In this document: positions 23,224-36,689 of the stretch, in pieces
How the letters are laid out: each line of letters begins with the position of its first letter
How positions within the stretch are numbered: the first letter of the stretch is position 1
DNA from: Apostichopus japonicus
Lineage: Eukaryota; Echinodermata; Holothuroidea; Aspidochirotida; Stichopodidae
NCBI RefSeq assembly: GCF_037975245.1
Contig: NC_092580.1
Location: 4,996,501 to 5,060,500 of the forward strand
Direction of reading: 5' to 3'
Length of the DNA: 64,000 nucleotides
Position numbers and translations under genes: made by a program
Notes under the pieces: model-generated
What the model saw: only the letters and a program-made list of their open reading frames with translations
Database searches by the model: none
Told to the model about the DNA's origin: nothing

Positions 23224-25360
23224 ATGATTTTAAGCTGGTAACCATAAGTATAACCGTACCAGTGAATAACGATAAGTTTCTCCCTGAATGTTTATACGTA
23301 ATGTAGGCTCAGTAAGCTAGGTTACACTCGGCTACGTATACTAGCCATATGGAAGTGTGTTAGGCAGAGGTATGTCCTTTAGTACAAACAAGCTCTGTGT
23401 GTTGCTGGTTGCTTTGGCGACAACTCCTTCACGGACATAGCAGGAAAAACACAACAAACTGCTTAAATGAAAGTCACTAAGGCATGTTGAATGCGTAACA
23501 ATAAATAATAGATGAAGAAAGACATATCATCATTAATTATAATATATACTGTACATTCATTTCGAAAACGTGGCCTAGGCTACAGTAGGATACAGTAGTC
23601 TAATGAAACAACAAAAAGCCGAAATAGGCCTATATTAAATGTTGATGGTTCGTGGCCTAAAATGCTTAGTAAAATGATGCAAACATGTATCTACGCTTAC
23701 TATAAATGATTATGATGAATTATCAAAAAAAAAAAAACCGTAATTGGTCAATTTGTAATTTGTCGTCAGTGAGGTGACTTTACGATATTATCTTTACGAC
23801 TTACGAGTCAAGCTTGAGAAATTGTTCAAACCATTTCACTTTTGATATTTTGTATCCCGCGTCATGATTCGTTACAACACTGACAATTAACATCTAAGCT
23901 TTTGTTTTTATGTAGGCTCATAAAGATGTTAAAAAAATGTGTTTGCTTAAAAATCCATTTCGTTCATACTTAGCGTAATGAGTTGAGTGCTTTGTAGCGA
24001 CTGCAGGTTAAGAAATTGAGTACAATTTGATATGGCATGAGTACAAAATATGTACCCTAGCACGGGACTCGAAAACTAGAAGCGTTTTTCATGTTGTTTT
24101 TTGTGGCCATTGTGAAATGGAACTTTAATTTAGTCAAATTTTTAATGTCAAAAACAAACATTACTAATTGTTATGGGAAGTGCTAGAAATCGAATAGCTT
24201 GGAACGTTTCCCACGATCGTCGCCAAACGTCGTATGATGTCATACTAACGATGACAATTAGGCTATAACAACACCGTTTGCAAGCGTATTTGAACACATG
24301 CATTCAATTATGAAAACCGTTGGAATATTAATCATATATTATAATTGTTATACCAAACGGGAGAATGGGAATTACAACAACTTTACTATACATATAGGTG
24401 AAAATAAAATAAAATTAAAAAAGTAAGATAAAAGTAAGATAATGCTTTTACAATATGTGAAAGGCTTTCTTATTTTACTTATATTATACTCCCTTAAAGG
24501 GACACTATTTCAGCGTTTCGCTGTTACGTTGCTTCTATTAATAACAAAACAGAGTAAGTTTCATTGTTTCTTGTTAAAAAAAGTATAAAGTAATATTTAA
24601 AAAAGAAAAAACAGGCGAAAGAACCAATGGCACAGTTGTTTACATTTATTAAAGAGATATTCCGGTGGCTAAAACATGCGGCATCTTTACCACAAAACCA
24701 CATCATGTATCATGGATGATATTTCAAATTTGATGGTACTTGTTGAATGCATCTGGCAACATTCCGAGTGAATGATGTCATCACGACAAGGTAGAATGTT
24801 AACAGTGTTGAAACTTAAATCATTATGTCATCGTTAGGTCATTATGTCAGGTGATTTAATATGTTAGATTCATTATTTGCAAACCTCATCTCCATGATAG
24901 AAAAATGAACATTGTAATAAAATAAAGAAAAACCATAAAAATGAAAATAAAATGGAGGACAGGTGGCTCGATGATGTCATATTTAGACTTGATCAAGTCT
25001 TCGGTCTAGTGTGTGAAGGAACATAAAATCTGTGATATCTTCTGTAACGACATCATAATATTTCTCTTAGCTGTTTGGGGGTGGTTGTTCATGGCGGTTA
25101 TCTATATCACACAAATAATGATGGTTGAGGTATGTCTCTCCTTTAAGGGTAAGTGTTACATTGACTGCCACCGGAATAACACTTTAACGAGTCAAAGATG
25201 ATGACAACGTTTGTGATCAAATTCCTTAATATAAGCCATTTACTGTACACGTATTGCTGGTTAACATAAACTCGATTTACAATGTTGTGAAAATATTTTA
25301 CACAAATTAAAACTAGCAAAAAAAAAAATATGTATAGAAAGAAATAGAAATAGGTCTGAT
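23224..25360. other. Intergenic, downstream of the ankyrin gene
   Basis: No gene recognised. TTTATT at 24645-24650 (AATAAA on the minus strand) is one possible distal poly(A) signal for the ankyrin gene, about 710 bp past its stop. Confidence 0.4.
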
Positions 25361-26076
25361 TTACTTATGGTTAATATTCAGAATAAATCTTTTCTTTTCA
25401 TTGCTTGATGCTTGTCGGTTGTCGCTGTTGTTGTTGTTACTGAATTGTGATTTCATGTTTTTCTGCGTTCTGCAGAGTAAATCAATTTCTTCTTTTGCCA
25501 TTTTTAACTCTGATTTGGTTTTCTCGAGCTCGTCTTGTGTGTAGGACAGCCCACACTGTAGTTCCTGTACTAACTTCTCCAAGCTCTGAGCACGCGCGCT
25601 TTCAGCCAACTCGCCTACACGCGCATTCGTTAACTGTCGGCTGGCAGGTGGAATATCGGAACGAGGGCGCGAAGATGACGTAATGAGATGTTTATTTTTA
25701 TGCATGACGTCATCGACCAAGCTGCCCGACTCTCTCCGATTAGGTGAGTCCAAACTATCCACCCCGGGATGTCTCGCTCGGCTTCCGCAGTATTTCAAAA
25801 CGTCGTCTGTTTGATTGTTAGCGCGCAGTCGCACTGTAGGATGATGGACAACTTCATCAAAGCTTCGATTTCTAAGCTTTAAATTTTTGAGCATCCCTTT
25901 CCTTTCCTTTGTGGTTTTGTCGTGCTCTGTGAAGGGTGTCGAGTGCGATCGACACACAGGTTGCTTTCTCTGTGGTGACGTTGGGTATGAGTTGGTGCCG
26001 TTTGGGTGCATAAGATTGGTGGTCACCATTGGATCCTCATGATACGGTGTCTTCCATAGGGTCGGTTTCATATCGT
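25361..26076 (-). CDS. Ankyrin gene exon 3 (terminal)
   Basis: The acceptor TTTTGCAG lies immediately before ACGATATG. The exon encodes 237 residues plus a stop: the disordered Ser/Pro/Arg region, the coiled coil (EKLVQELQ, DELEKTKSELKMAKEE) and an Asn-rich tail. The apparent ATG a few codons upstream of the acceptor is intronic. Confidence 0.8.
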
Positions 26077-29000
26077 CTGCAAAAGTCAATCAAACAGTCA
26101 ATTAAATAATAAGAATTAGAAAGATTGAGTTATGTAAGTATCAGTAAGTCTTTAAAGGATGACTTGAGGGGTATTTTGTTCCCTGCTGATATGCGGTTAT
26201 TAACCGTGGTTCCTAGGGGTTAGATTGTCCTAGACAAGTTGATTGCAAGTCGTATTTAAATATCTAATTTGGTACACCACAAACGCACTCTTCTATATTA
26301 ACTTTCTGGAATGTTCCTTTAACCCAAACTTTAGGCTGACGTCCCAGCAGTCTCAATCGAGAATTAATGCTATTCAATTGTTTTCAATTCTGGTAACACA
26401 TTGTTATTCATTTGGGAGGTGGGGAGGGGTGGTAGGTGCGACGGGTGTTTTTGAGGAAGTGACTTGTTAAGGCATTTTATGCTTATTGGTCGTTCAGCCG
26501 CCGTGACTGGCGCAAAGATGATGAGGGCGCTCTTATCACCTCACCTCAATCGTCAGTCGGGGTTAACAAGAAAGTAGAATTATCTCCCGTCAGCCCAGCA
26601 GCTTTAAAATCTTGTCACGTCACAGCGACACCAATATTTAAAGGTCAATTCCTCTCCATTTTATTATCAAACGTAGTACTTACCACCGAATACCACACCG
26701 TCCAGGTAGCGCACGATTTTAGCGTTCTCAGCGACTGAGGCCTCATCTAAGATCGTACGACGCTCTGAATTTTTGATGAATATGTCGGACCCAGCTTCGA
26801 CCAAAAATTTCACGATTTCGAATTGACCGCGATATGCAGCAAGATGCGCCGGTGTATCTCCGAACTGTGTTTGAAGGTTTAACGGTGACCGGTGTGCGAT
26901 GAGCAACCTAATAAAGAAATTAATAAACAATTAAACATTAATGTATTGAATGGTGAAAAAAAAACAATATACAAAACAGACATACGACCTGAGTGCAGTA
27001 AATAGCGACAATATCACACGGAATGATATGGTAGCGCAAAAGTTGAGAAATGAATTAACTAATGTAAAAAATCAGTTAGACATCAAACTATTGGGGATCC
27101 AAAAGCTCAAAGTGTTGACCTTTGTCATAAATTTTCGAATGGGAGTTCCCGCCCTGGAAACTGGCAAGGTACTGCCACACTTCGTCTTAGTTTCCCCATC
27201 TACCCCTACCCCGCTCCAGAGTGCCCCCGTTTTTATATTCAGGCCGGATGTATGAATCATATGTGAACACGAAACTCAATAAGATAACGGGTAAGAACAC
27301 ATCGGGCCATATATAGCTGTTTAAATATACTGATGTTGTTAAACACCTATGCAGCAGCATATATAGCCAATAACCAATCATTACAAGGGAAATTACGATA
27401 AAAGTCACTTCGACCAATAAAAATAACATGACGGCTGATTCTCACATGTTTTATTGGGGGCACACGGATGTGCCACAAATATCATGGCGCGTTTTTAATC
27501 GTTCAACCTTCCACCCCAGTCGTTTTTACTGCATGTTAAACACCAAACGATAAACTGGCATTTATTCATGTTTCTATGAATTCGACTACTAAACAACGAA
27601 AAGGGAAATCTCCGTAGCTGGCATAAGGGACCTTAGTTTCTTCTATTGCAATAGAATAGTGTACAATTGTATACACCAACAAAATTATTTCTCGATACGA
27701 GTTACGCAGTTGCAAATAATTGCGTTACAAACTTCCCATACATACAGTATTGTAAAAGGTAATGAATAAAACCAGACGTTCTATAACATGTCGTAAAGAT
27801 GAATGATTTTCAATTCCTGAGACTGTCTGACTCTTATATTAAACAGCATAATTACAGAGAGCAGACATTATAAGTCATAAATGCTTTTTAGATATATAGC
27901 CTACTTAACCGTGTGACGTTTATAGCGGCGGCAATATAACAACGGAGTGTTTACAGTAGGCGTATACTCTCCGTGCAGTTACCAACACCACATTGATATG
28001 AAGACACGATTCATGGAAATCAACAAGGATTTAGAATGTGCATCCGCTATTTAGTAATATACATGCAGTCACCAATGGGTTATATTGCCATTTGTCATTA
28101 CAAGATTAATTAATACAGTTCAAAACGCTGAGTATTATTTTCCCATAATACAACGCGATGACCACACTCCGACAGTATTTGGCATTTTGCCGAAAAGAGC
28201 CGAAAACTCTCAGACTGGGCAGAGTACGTATTAAGAAGTATACTTGCAGAAAACAATGGCTTACATCCCGTCGAAAATGCGGCAACGTGAACATAGGTAT
28301 AATTTAGGGTGAAAATTGGGGAAATTGGAAAATAACCAGAATCAGTTAGGACAAATATACAGGCCAAGGAGGAGAAAGTTGAAGCAACTGTGATTAAACG
28401 GATGGGAAGGGGAGGATGTGGGGTGCGGGGGGGGGGCAACGAGAATTGAAACACGTACACTGTTATTATTGACCTAATATTTTTGCGTGAAACTTATCCG
28501 TTACATCTGCATTGTAATTTCTATGGCGAATTTTTATTGGAGTAATTTAGTTTGGAATACAGCAGTTACAAGATTCCGAAGAGCACGAGGGTGGGTATGA
28601 TTGTTTGGGGGGGGGGTGGGGGTGGGGGGTGTGGGTGAACTAGTCAATTTAGGAAACCTTCAAAACTTTGAGCAAGGTTTATTACTATACGGTATGTGAA
28701 TATCTATACACAGTGGCATATATACTGATTCTCCCTGCCAATATCTAGGCAGTTATGGGACTACATAATATAAGTTACGTAACCATTCTTTTATTCTAAA
28801 GCATTTGACTGTTTGAATGTCTATATTAGCATTCGTGTGAGGTTCATACAAGGTTTTAGTGCAGTTCTGTTTAGAACGTTTTCGAACTATTTTCTTCAAC
28901 TCCCGCGAAGTAACAAGGTATACTGGCACTGCACTATAACGTGGAATAATCTGTACTATACCCACTAGTTCACATACAGTGAAGGGCTTATTGGTGTACA

Positions 29001-29284
29001 CTTTTTTTTTTTTTTTTTTATATATTACATTTTTATATATATTTTGTTTATGCTCTTACCACCTACTGTAGCCTCTGTTGACCTCAAATAACATTTGCTA
29101 TTTATCACCTAAAACAATACCCTATAGTGCACTTTATAATACACACAGACGTTACATGTAATATTTATTGATCTTACGATCAAAATAATGCGTACCTAAG
29201 GGTAAATAGGCCGTTGTATATATAAAAAAAAAATAGAAAAACGTAAAGACGGAAATTATGCATGGAAGATCAAATGGAAACAAC

Positions 29285-29350
<66 letters not shown>

Positions 29351-32300
29351 GGTACATAGCGCGATAATTCATTGAACCCGGATCTACAGAGGTCACGGGT
29401 ATACAGGCTGCTATTGTTACTATTCATATAATTACTTAGTGAATATAATACAGACATAATCACTGTGATACTATATAGGCCCTACACGATACGGAGTTTC
29501 TTTTTTTCTCTGTACAATTCAGTATACCGTTAACACGGCATCTAACTTAACAAATAATCACTTCAAATTGTTCAATTGCTCAGACGATAAGCAGGTTCTC
29601 TATACATGCATTATAAGCCAGATAATATGTTGTATTGTTTGTGTCCTCTGAGTGGTGGTAATAAGCGTGTCTATTTTCCCCTTTCCCAACAATACAGGAT
29701 GTTAAAAAAAAACCAACAACAACGCGGGGGGGGGGGGTCTGTATCACACATTCCTATTGTGTTTTGTTTATCTGTTTATCTGTTTTATGTGTTTTTCTTT
29801 TGTTTTAAATTTAAATTTAAAAGAAAGAAGAAGTAATTAGAAAATCGTCCGGTGTTTGTGGAAGGGGTTAAAGATCATCAGTACACTGAAACTTACTGAT
29901 GTTTGAATTATTATTATTATTTTTTTTTTCCAAAATTATTTCCAGAACTATTGAAGGATTTATATATCTCAAAGGAGTAATGTGTCAACCGAGAATTACA
30001 AAAAAAAAGTGTTTTGGAAGGGGGGGGGGGGGTTGGGTGTGTGGGGGGGGGGGTTGGGTCGAGATGGGTGAAGGGGATATATTCGTATTTCAACAACTTG
30101 AGGAAAAGATTGAAATATTACAAGAGATAATCCTTCCTTCGACGAGAAGTATTTAAAGTTGTTGCCTAGATAACTCATTGATCAAATATTGGCCAATTAC
30201 CCGACATATATGCCTATACACTTTATGTAGATAGGAGGTATATACATATAAGCCTATGATACATGCATATACCATTCATATCTTGAGAACAGGAAAAAAA
30301 GTTAGGGTAATAAGGTCAAGGTACATGCACACGTCACTTCCTTTCTTTTCCAGATAAATAAAGCAAACAATTGTATCTTCTGTTCATCGTTGGTGTGAAT
30401 TATAGGACAATATATATATTATTCCATTAGTCTTTGATTGCAGTGTTGCAGTTTGAGCTTACCGTTTATATCAGTAGCATAATTAATAATTGACGCGTGG
30501 GCGGTGTGCAGGCGGGTTAGGGGCTGACCGGTGTTACGCTATGTCGTAAGTTGGTAACGCTATGATAACTTACGGCCATTAGCTTGTTGCAGCTTGAAAA
30601 AAAAACTATCGACGCTATATAGCAAGAAACATGAACCTAATGATTCATTGCAGATTCAGTTTGATCTAGAAGTCTATGTCATTGAAAGTCTGACATACTT
30701 GCTCTTCACTGAGCCTATAGACGTCATTCAGTCTCACTTGGGAGCAGCGGTGGAGCACGTGGTAGGGAATAACCATAGATGGGTATCTCCCGCCCCCCCC
30801 CCCACCTTCGCAGGGCGCGCTCAGCTTGATTACTTTTAGGGGGGCAGTGCTTTGATAGCGGGAAAAAAGGCAGGAACTACTTTTTAAAGACAATTTTGGG
30901 GAGGGGATGGCAGGTATTGTGTGTGTGTGTATACAAAGGAATTCACATTAGTTGAGAAGTGCAAGAATACTTTTATCGCTCCCAAAACATTAAGGTTTGT
31001 TACATAGCGTCTCATTTCGCGGTCGAACAGGTTGGTCAGACAGTGAAATGAATGGGTGGGTTGGAAGGGGGAGGGGGAGGGTTGGATTAAGGAATTGGGA
31101 TGGTTTAAGAGTGTGTGTTAGGCTATATATCTATACTGATGGGTATAACTTCAAAACCCGTGTGCTATTGGACTGATATCCACACAAGTACATAATTGAA
31201 CGTTTTGTGAACATGTAGGCCTATAAGGCAATATTGTCAACAATTTAGTACCGTACCCTTGCATATTCTTTCAACAACAAAAAAGAAGAAGCAACTTGTA
31301 AAATCCTCAAACTCAAATTCTCTCTATACGCCCACGCGGCCCTTTCATTTGAATCGGATATCCGATTGCCACGAATCGTTATTTTATAAGTATAACATAA
31401 CAAATTGACGCCCACGCTACAAGTAAGTACACCTGTACATGTTACAACAAGGGTACACATACACAGACACCCCTTATTCACTTTCCATGCTAAATACAAT
31501 TATACAGACTTATTACTTTACTCCCACGCGTGGCAAATAAACTATGGCAGTCGACAGATTTGTCATGGAAGAGATATCGGAAGTTGTGTTATTGAAAGCT
31601 ACCAATACTCAAATCCCCCTATACAATCCCCACGCAAATTATCAAAACTCGCCCTACATCCCGCAACCCCCCCCCCCCCCCACAACCCTACTGCCTTTAA
31701 CAATTGAAATTAGTTTCTAAAACTACGGTGGAAGTTCTTTAACCCTCTAAATTATTTCCGAAATTTGAATTTAAGAACGATAACAAATATTGTACACAAT
31801 ACACTGATTTTAATAGATCGTCAACCATTTCACAAGTCGACTTTTTTTAAGCGACTTTCGTTCCGACAGCACAAGGGAACGGAAGATGAAAGAGGAGTGC
31901 GTGGGGGGGGGGGGGGGGCTAGTTTTAGAAACCCCGGTAATTTATATTGTGAGTTTCGTTCCTGGCAAACCATACAAAGGCTGGTGCTTTCACCCGGCCA
32001 GGGCTGATTTCTGGGGTGTATAATCGTGTGCTTGACTCTACACTCTATCACTACAATCCTGCCATACTTTACACACCGTTATATACGGGTAGAGCCTATA
32101 TCTGTATACGGTGTCATGAAAAGTCACTGACCATCAACAATTGGGACAATTGTTTGTCTTTTCCCCTCACACGACCAAAGGCTGGCTAAGCGCAACTCAT
32201 TTACCCTTCACAAGACGGAAGCCTGCATGGCTAGGCGCGGAATTTTTACCCATCACACCACAACCCCGTACGCTACGAATTAAACAGGCTAGGGACGCGT

Positions 32301-33669
32301 CTGGTGTTTACTTTTAATCTTCATTCATAAAATTAAACAACGATATCTATGATACGGGAGGCGCCTATCATGATTGTGTACGTGTTTACCCTGTATAGTG
32401 GAAACAGGTCAACAAACTGTGTGTTACGTTAATGTCAACCGTTTAACAAACTGAGAACAGACTTAGGACCCTCTATATCATACCGTGAGCCATAAACCTT
32501 AATAAAAAAATTACCCTAACGGATCAGACTATCGTTTGAAAAATAGAAATTGCATATAGAATCCGAGCTGACGTGAAATGGTTACGGAGTGTTTGCTTTG
32601 TTTTGTGTGGCGTATATATGCATACACACTCGACTGGTCCAATCTGGGATCACGGGGTGTTAACACCATAACATCAAAAGATGGAATTTTCTGTGAACAG
32701 ATTTCGGTGTTACGAGATCTCTAACCAAAGGTTTGGAATGGTGCCTCGCGGATCGACGTGGTGAACATCCTCCCCCCTCCCCCACCCAGTTTTCAACCTC
32801 GAATACAAAATGAAATAGTTATTATTATAGCCCAAGCTTGCGTACCTTCTTATGGACTTAATTTATTATCGAAATATGCCTTAGAACGCACTATTTCACG
32901 TCTATACACTTTAATTTTATCTCTGGGGAGAGAACCCTCGAACCCCCTACGTGGTAGTCGGTTTCAACGACATACTTTTTGAAATCCTGCCGATCCGTCC
33001 GTGGTAAGCCTATATGTAGCACGGGAGCTAGGACTGGGTGGGCAGAATTGCATGAGACTATCGGGCATTTTCTTCTTCTTCAAGAGTTCCAATAATTAGA
33101 GGCATATTACTGTTAAAAGCGTTGGATAACTATATTTTAAACTTTCAATTTGCGTCCCAATTTCACCCATCCCTCCATGATCATCCCTTCCACTTCTCAG
33201 TGGAGTTTCCTGAGCACAAACAAAACAAAAGCCTGAAAATAGACATGGATATAACAGCGCACTCCCGTTTGAATACATACTATTTACAACCTCCTCCCTC
33301 TTCCATCGCCTCCCCCTACGACCAAAGAGATGTTGGAACACCCCACCCTGCCCCCTCCCCCTCCATCCCCACCCCCTCCCGTACGCAGATCAATACAGCG
33401 ATGTATCAGACTTACTTTACTACCTCCAGGTGTCCCATTTCGGAGGCTGCATGTAACGGTGTCGCCCCCCAGTTGGTTTTCGATTCCACGTTGGCGCCTT
33501 TCGCCAACAGGTTGCTGACAACGTCGGTGTATCCTTTCGTACTCGCCCAGAACAACGGCGTTTCACGTTTAGTTTTAGACTGATAGTTAGCCGATTCCTT
33601 GCTTGTGGCCAGTTGTTTCCATATTTCTACTTTATCTTCGCTTTGAATGGCGCGGATTAGCTCAGCCAT
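25361..33669 (-). CDS. Ankyrin-repeat protein with C-terminal coiled coil (whole gene, 3 exons, 397 aa)
   Basis: Joining 33416-33669, 26684-26907 and 25361-26076 gives one uninterrupted 397-residue frame with consistent intron phases (2, then 1). Three ankyrin repeats span about 35-67, 68-100 and 101-133 (TPLHAASEMGHLEVVKLLI and TPAHLAAYRGQFEIVKFLV are textbook), with a degenerate fourth at 134-155. Residues 160-310 are polar and basic with many Ser/Pro, probably disordered. Residues 313-369 form a Leu/Glu/Lys-rich heptad region, likely a coiled coil. The tail is Asn-rich. Ankyrin repeats bind other proteins, so a cytosolic adaptor role is the natural inference; partner and pathway are unknown. 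Orthology was not established. Confidence 0.8.
26684..26907 (-). CDS. Ankyrin gene exon 2
   Basis: A T-rich tract ending in TTTATTAG precedes the exon, and a GTAAGT donor lies at 26678-26683. The frame resumes repeat 2 exactly at KLLIAH and carries repeat 3 and a partial repeat 4. It is 224 nt and leaves phase 1. Confidence 0.85.
26908..33415. other. Intron 1 of the ankyrin gene (about 6.5 kb)
   Basis: Holds many G/C homopolymers (28427, 28605, 29726, 30018-30050, 30795, 31667, 31905), T and A runs, and the AT array at 29288. No other supported exons. The open frames at 26950-27255 and 30594-30839 look repeat-derived. Confidence 0.6.
29288..29347. repeat. (AT)n microsatellite
   Basis: About 30 uninterrupted AT units inside ankyrin intron 1. 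Confidence 0.95.
33416..33669 (-). CDS. Ankyrin gene exon 1 (start)
   Basis: The ATG at 33667-33669 has context GGGCAATGG, and 84 codons follow. The frame ends in phase 2 at a GTAAGT donor (33410-33415), in the middle of repeat 2 at HLEVV. The N-terminus (MAELIRAIQSEDKVE) looks like the capping helix common before ankyrin arrays, which supports this start. Confidence 0.8.
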
Positions 33670-36281
33670 TGCCCACGAAGTCTATAATTCCCCAGTCAGC
33701 CGTATTCGTCATTGGATCTTTCCCTTGTGCGTGCTTTCTATGGCGTATACACACAGACAAACATACACTACATACATACACACGCACACACTCCTCGTTG
33801 ACGGAGCAAAACTCAATCTCTTTTGAGAAGATTCAGTTATACACAAATGGTTTCAAGACTGAAGTTGACATGTTTATAGCTCCATGGTAGAACCTATCGA
33901 CACACAGAGCAAATGAACAATGAACTTGTTATAGAATTCGCCCTACACTCTAGTTATATAGGTATATTCCCAACTGAAGTGATTTTTTGTGCAAGTGTTC
34001 TCGGATTCATGAAGGATGGTAGAAATAGACCTTGAGAGTTCTCGTCATCGCTGGATATGTTTCATCGTTAGTTATGGACTAACATACATACCCCTGACCT
34101 TTTCAGCTGTGCTAATACTAGTTGGTTTTACACATGTAGTAACCCGAGAAGAGTCCGTTTTCTGCGAAAAACAAACAATGTGGAGGTTACTTCATTGATA
34201 ACACTGTACCAGTTTACAACAGGACGTGAAAACGTAAACGATTTCCCTATATCCGCTTCTATAACTTCGAAGTTGCTGTATCACCAGAAACGGTCATAAA
34301 CTCTTACGAAATCATCCTGCTAAGTAGAATCCATGTGGTAATTGCTATGTTCAAAAGTGAGTGCGACTTGTAGACTGGTGAATAACACAAAATGACACAA
34401 AACTCAAAGACCATATAGCTACCAAGTTGCAGAACATCAATTATCCGTGAATTGGAAGTACATTGGCTATATATACTTGGTCCTGTTTGTCGTTGCTTTA
34501 TACATATGAATAGTTAACAGGCTTTGCGTTTGTGCACTGTTGTGGTAAACCAAACTTTTGTTGTTGCCCTAATCGGATTTTTCTGAAATTTGTACAAGCT
34601 ATTTCAGTCTAGCGCCACTGACTTTTTGTTAATTTTTTTTTTAATGAAACTTCAAGAGGAGAAAGAACGTTTTTCAAATGTATATACAACGGGAGGACTC
34701 TGCACGCATTACATGAAAGTATAAACCTGGTTGATTATGCTCAGAACATTAACGTGGTGTGATGCCATGAGGTAATTACCACATCCATCGTCCTAGGCTT
34801 TGTATACTTCCACGCTTAGCCCATGGGACTTCAATTATTCGCTTACACTATAGATGTACATCTTGATTAGTCAGTAAAAACAAAACAGAGTACAAGGTAA
34901 AGGTTATGTAAAAGACAAAAGTGGCTGATTAGGAAACTAAATTACTTTCCTTGGTTACGGAGGTAATATCTTATTTTGCATATATAATATACGCTATATA
35001 GATACATAATCTTGCTATATAGTTACAGCCCATTATGGGGTCACGACCAGTTATAATATGCAATGCCCTAAACATAATAGCCCTGGTCACGTGACGTGAG
35101 TTTTTGGTTCAGTGCAATGATTTCTACACCGTTGTCGGGAACGAAATTCAATGCACACAAAAAAAAAAAAATAAATAAACACACATTTTCACGTGATTTA
35201 ATAAGGAATAATTTGTCAAATTTCCAAAATTTATGAGAAGAAAAAGTATTACTTTAAGTAAAATTGTTAGCTATTTCTTTCAATTCCCTTTAAATTTTAG
35301 CATCAATCATTAGTATACAAATGGACCGAACTCAACTAACGTGAAAATCTGTTCTTTTTTTTTCGTTTCTTTTTTGCAAACAATGATAACGAAATAAGTT
35401 TCGTGCTGATATTTTCCCCCTTTGCTTCAAATTGACCAGTATACCCGGAATTTCTTTCTCATCTCCTTCATAATAAGCATTTATTGAATTAACAAGTTAT
35501 TGATCCCTTTATCATACAAATAATAGGCCCTAAGGCTTCTATGTATCTTTTAGTATAGGTACTATTAATTTCCTCTTAACGAGTGCGATTTGTATACGCA
35601 GTCTGCTATTTATTATAATATTATTGTTATTATTATTATATCAACAAGGATGCCAGTAAACAAAGTCAGCTGTGTTACAATGCATGCTAAAGCCAAATTA
35701 TACTGACTTGTTTCTCTTTTATTCAATTTTTTTTTTGGAAGACTTTTCAGGGAATTGCATAGTACATGAATGTATTGTTAAGATAAGTTTCGTTTCAAAG
35801 TTATGCAAAATATGTCAGGCTATTGTCGTTGTTACCTCTGCATGGACTCATTTTTCAAGTTCTACCTTACCTGCCTACCACCACCCCTCTCCCATTCGAC
35901 TCCCATTTGCCATGAAATAACAAGAGCCATTGACTATTTCAAGAATATATAGAACTAAAACATGGACGATATGATCTCTCTATCAAGCTATATATATATA
36001 ATAATTAAAACGAAAGTTGGCATGAAGCCAATTCGTATAAACTCACATTACTTTGCGTTTCTTAGCCTTTGTCTTTCAATTTAGTCGTTTACAAAAAAAA
36101 AAGAAAAAAGAATTGTATGCGCTACGCCAATTCGGTCCCAAACTTGGAGTCGAATTCACTTGGACTGAAATCCATGAAAGTAAGAAGTCATAAACTTTAC
36201 AAAACATGAGGAGAATTAAAACAAAAAATCGGTCTCTTCCCCCCCCCCCCCAGACTTGGATAACGATCGAGTTATAGTTGT
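33670..36281. other. Upstream region of the ankyrin gene
   Basis: No further coding exon was recognised. A possible acceptor (ATTATAG at about 33686-33692) lies just before the start codon, so the coding exon may be preceded by a 5' UTR intron. A CACAC-rich stretch lies near 33750-33790. Confidence 0.4.
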
Positions 36282-36680
36282 TTAATAATAATAATAATAA
36301 TAAATGAACTTATAAAGCGATAAAATCTACGAATGATTCAATAGCGCTGTACAACCCTAATAGAAAGCCAACTTAAAAAAATGAGTCTTCAAGCAAGACT
36401 TGAACTGAATGAGAGTGGGAGAACTCCGCACAGATATGGGCAGACCATTCCAGAGCTTGGGCCCGGCTGATGGAAAGGCACGGTCGCCATAGGTTTTCAG
36501 TTTAGTTCTGGGAACAGTGAGAGTGAGTGTATTGCTAGAACGCAAGGTATAACGAGTATTGACCTGGAAGGACAGATCGTCCGACAAATAGGCGGGTGCC
36601 ATTCCATGAATGCACTTATACACCAGGAGCAGTACTTTGAACTTAATTCTGAATTCAACAGGCAACCAGTGTTTAGGCTA
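36282..36680 (-). mobile_element. 5'-truncated non-LTR retrotransposon (LINE), RT C-terminal end
   Basis: The minus strand encodes the C-terminal tail of a CR1/L2/Jockey-group reverse transcriptase polyprotein. It starts at HWLPVEFRI and runs through LLLVYKCIHGMAPAYL, LRSSNT and AFPSAGPKLWNGLP to a stop at 36357. The frame is intact here but has no genuine start codon. The 3' end is a TTATTATTATTA tail (36282-36302 on the plus strand), as in this LINE group. About 95 percent or more of the element is missing at the 5' end. Confidence 0.85.
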
Positions 36681-36689
36681 TTCGAAAGA

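Noticed and set aside
30594-30839. Plus-strand 81-codon frame
   Set aside because: No splice sites, ends in a C run and a GC-rich repeat; nothing recognised.
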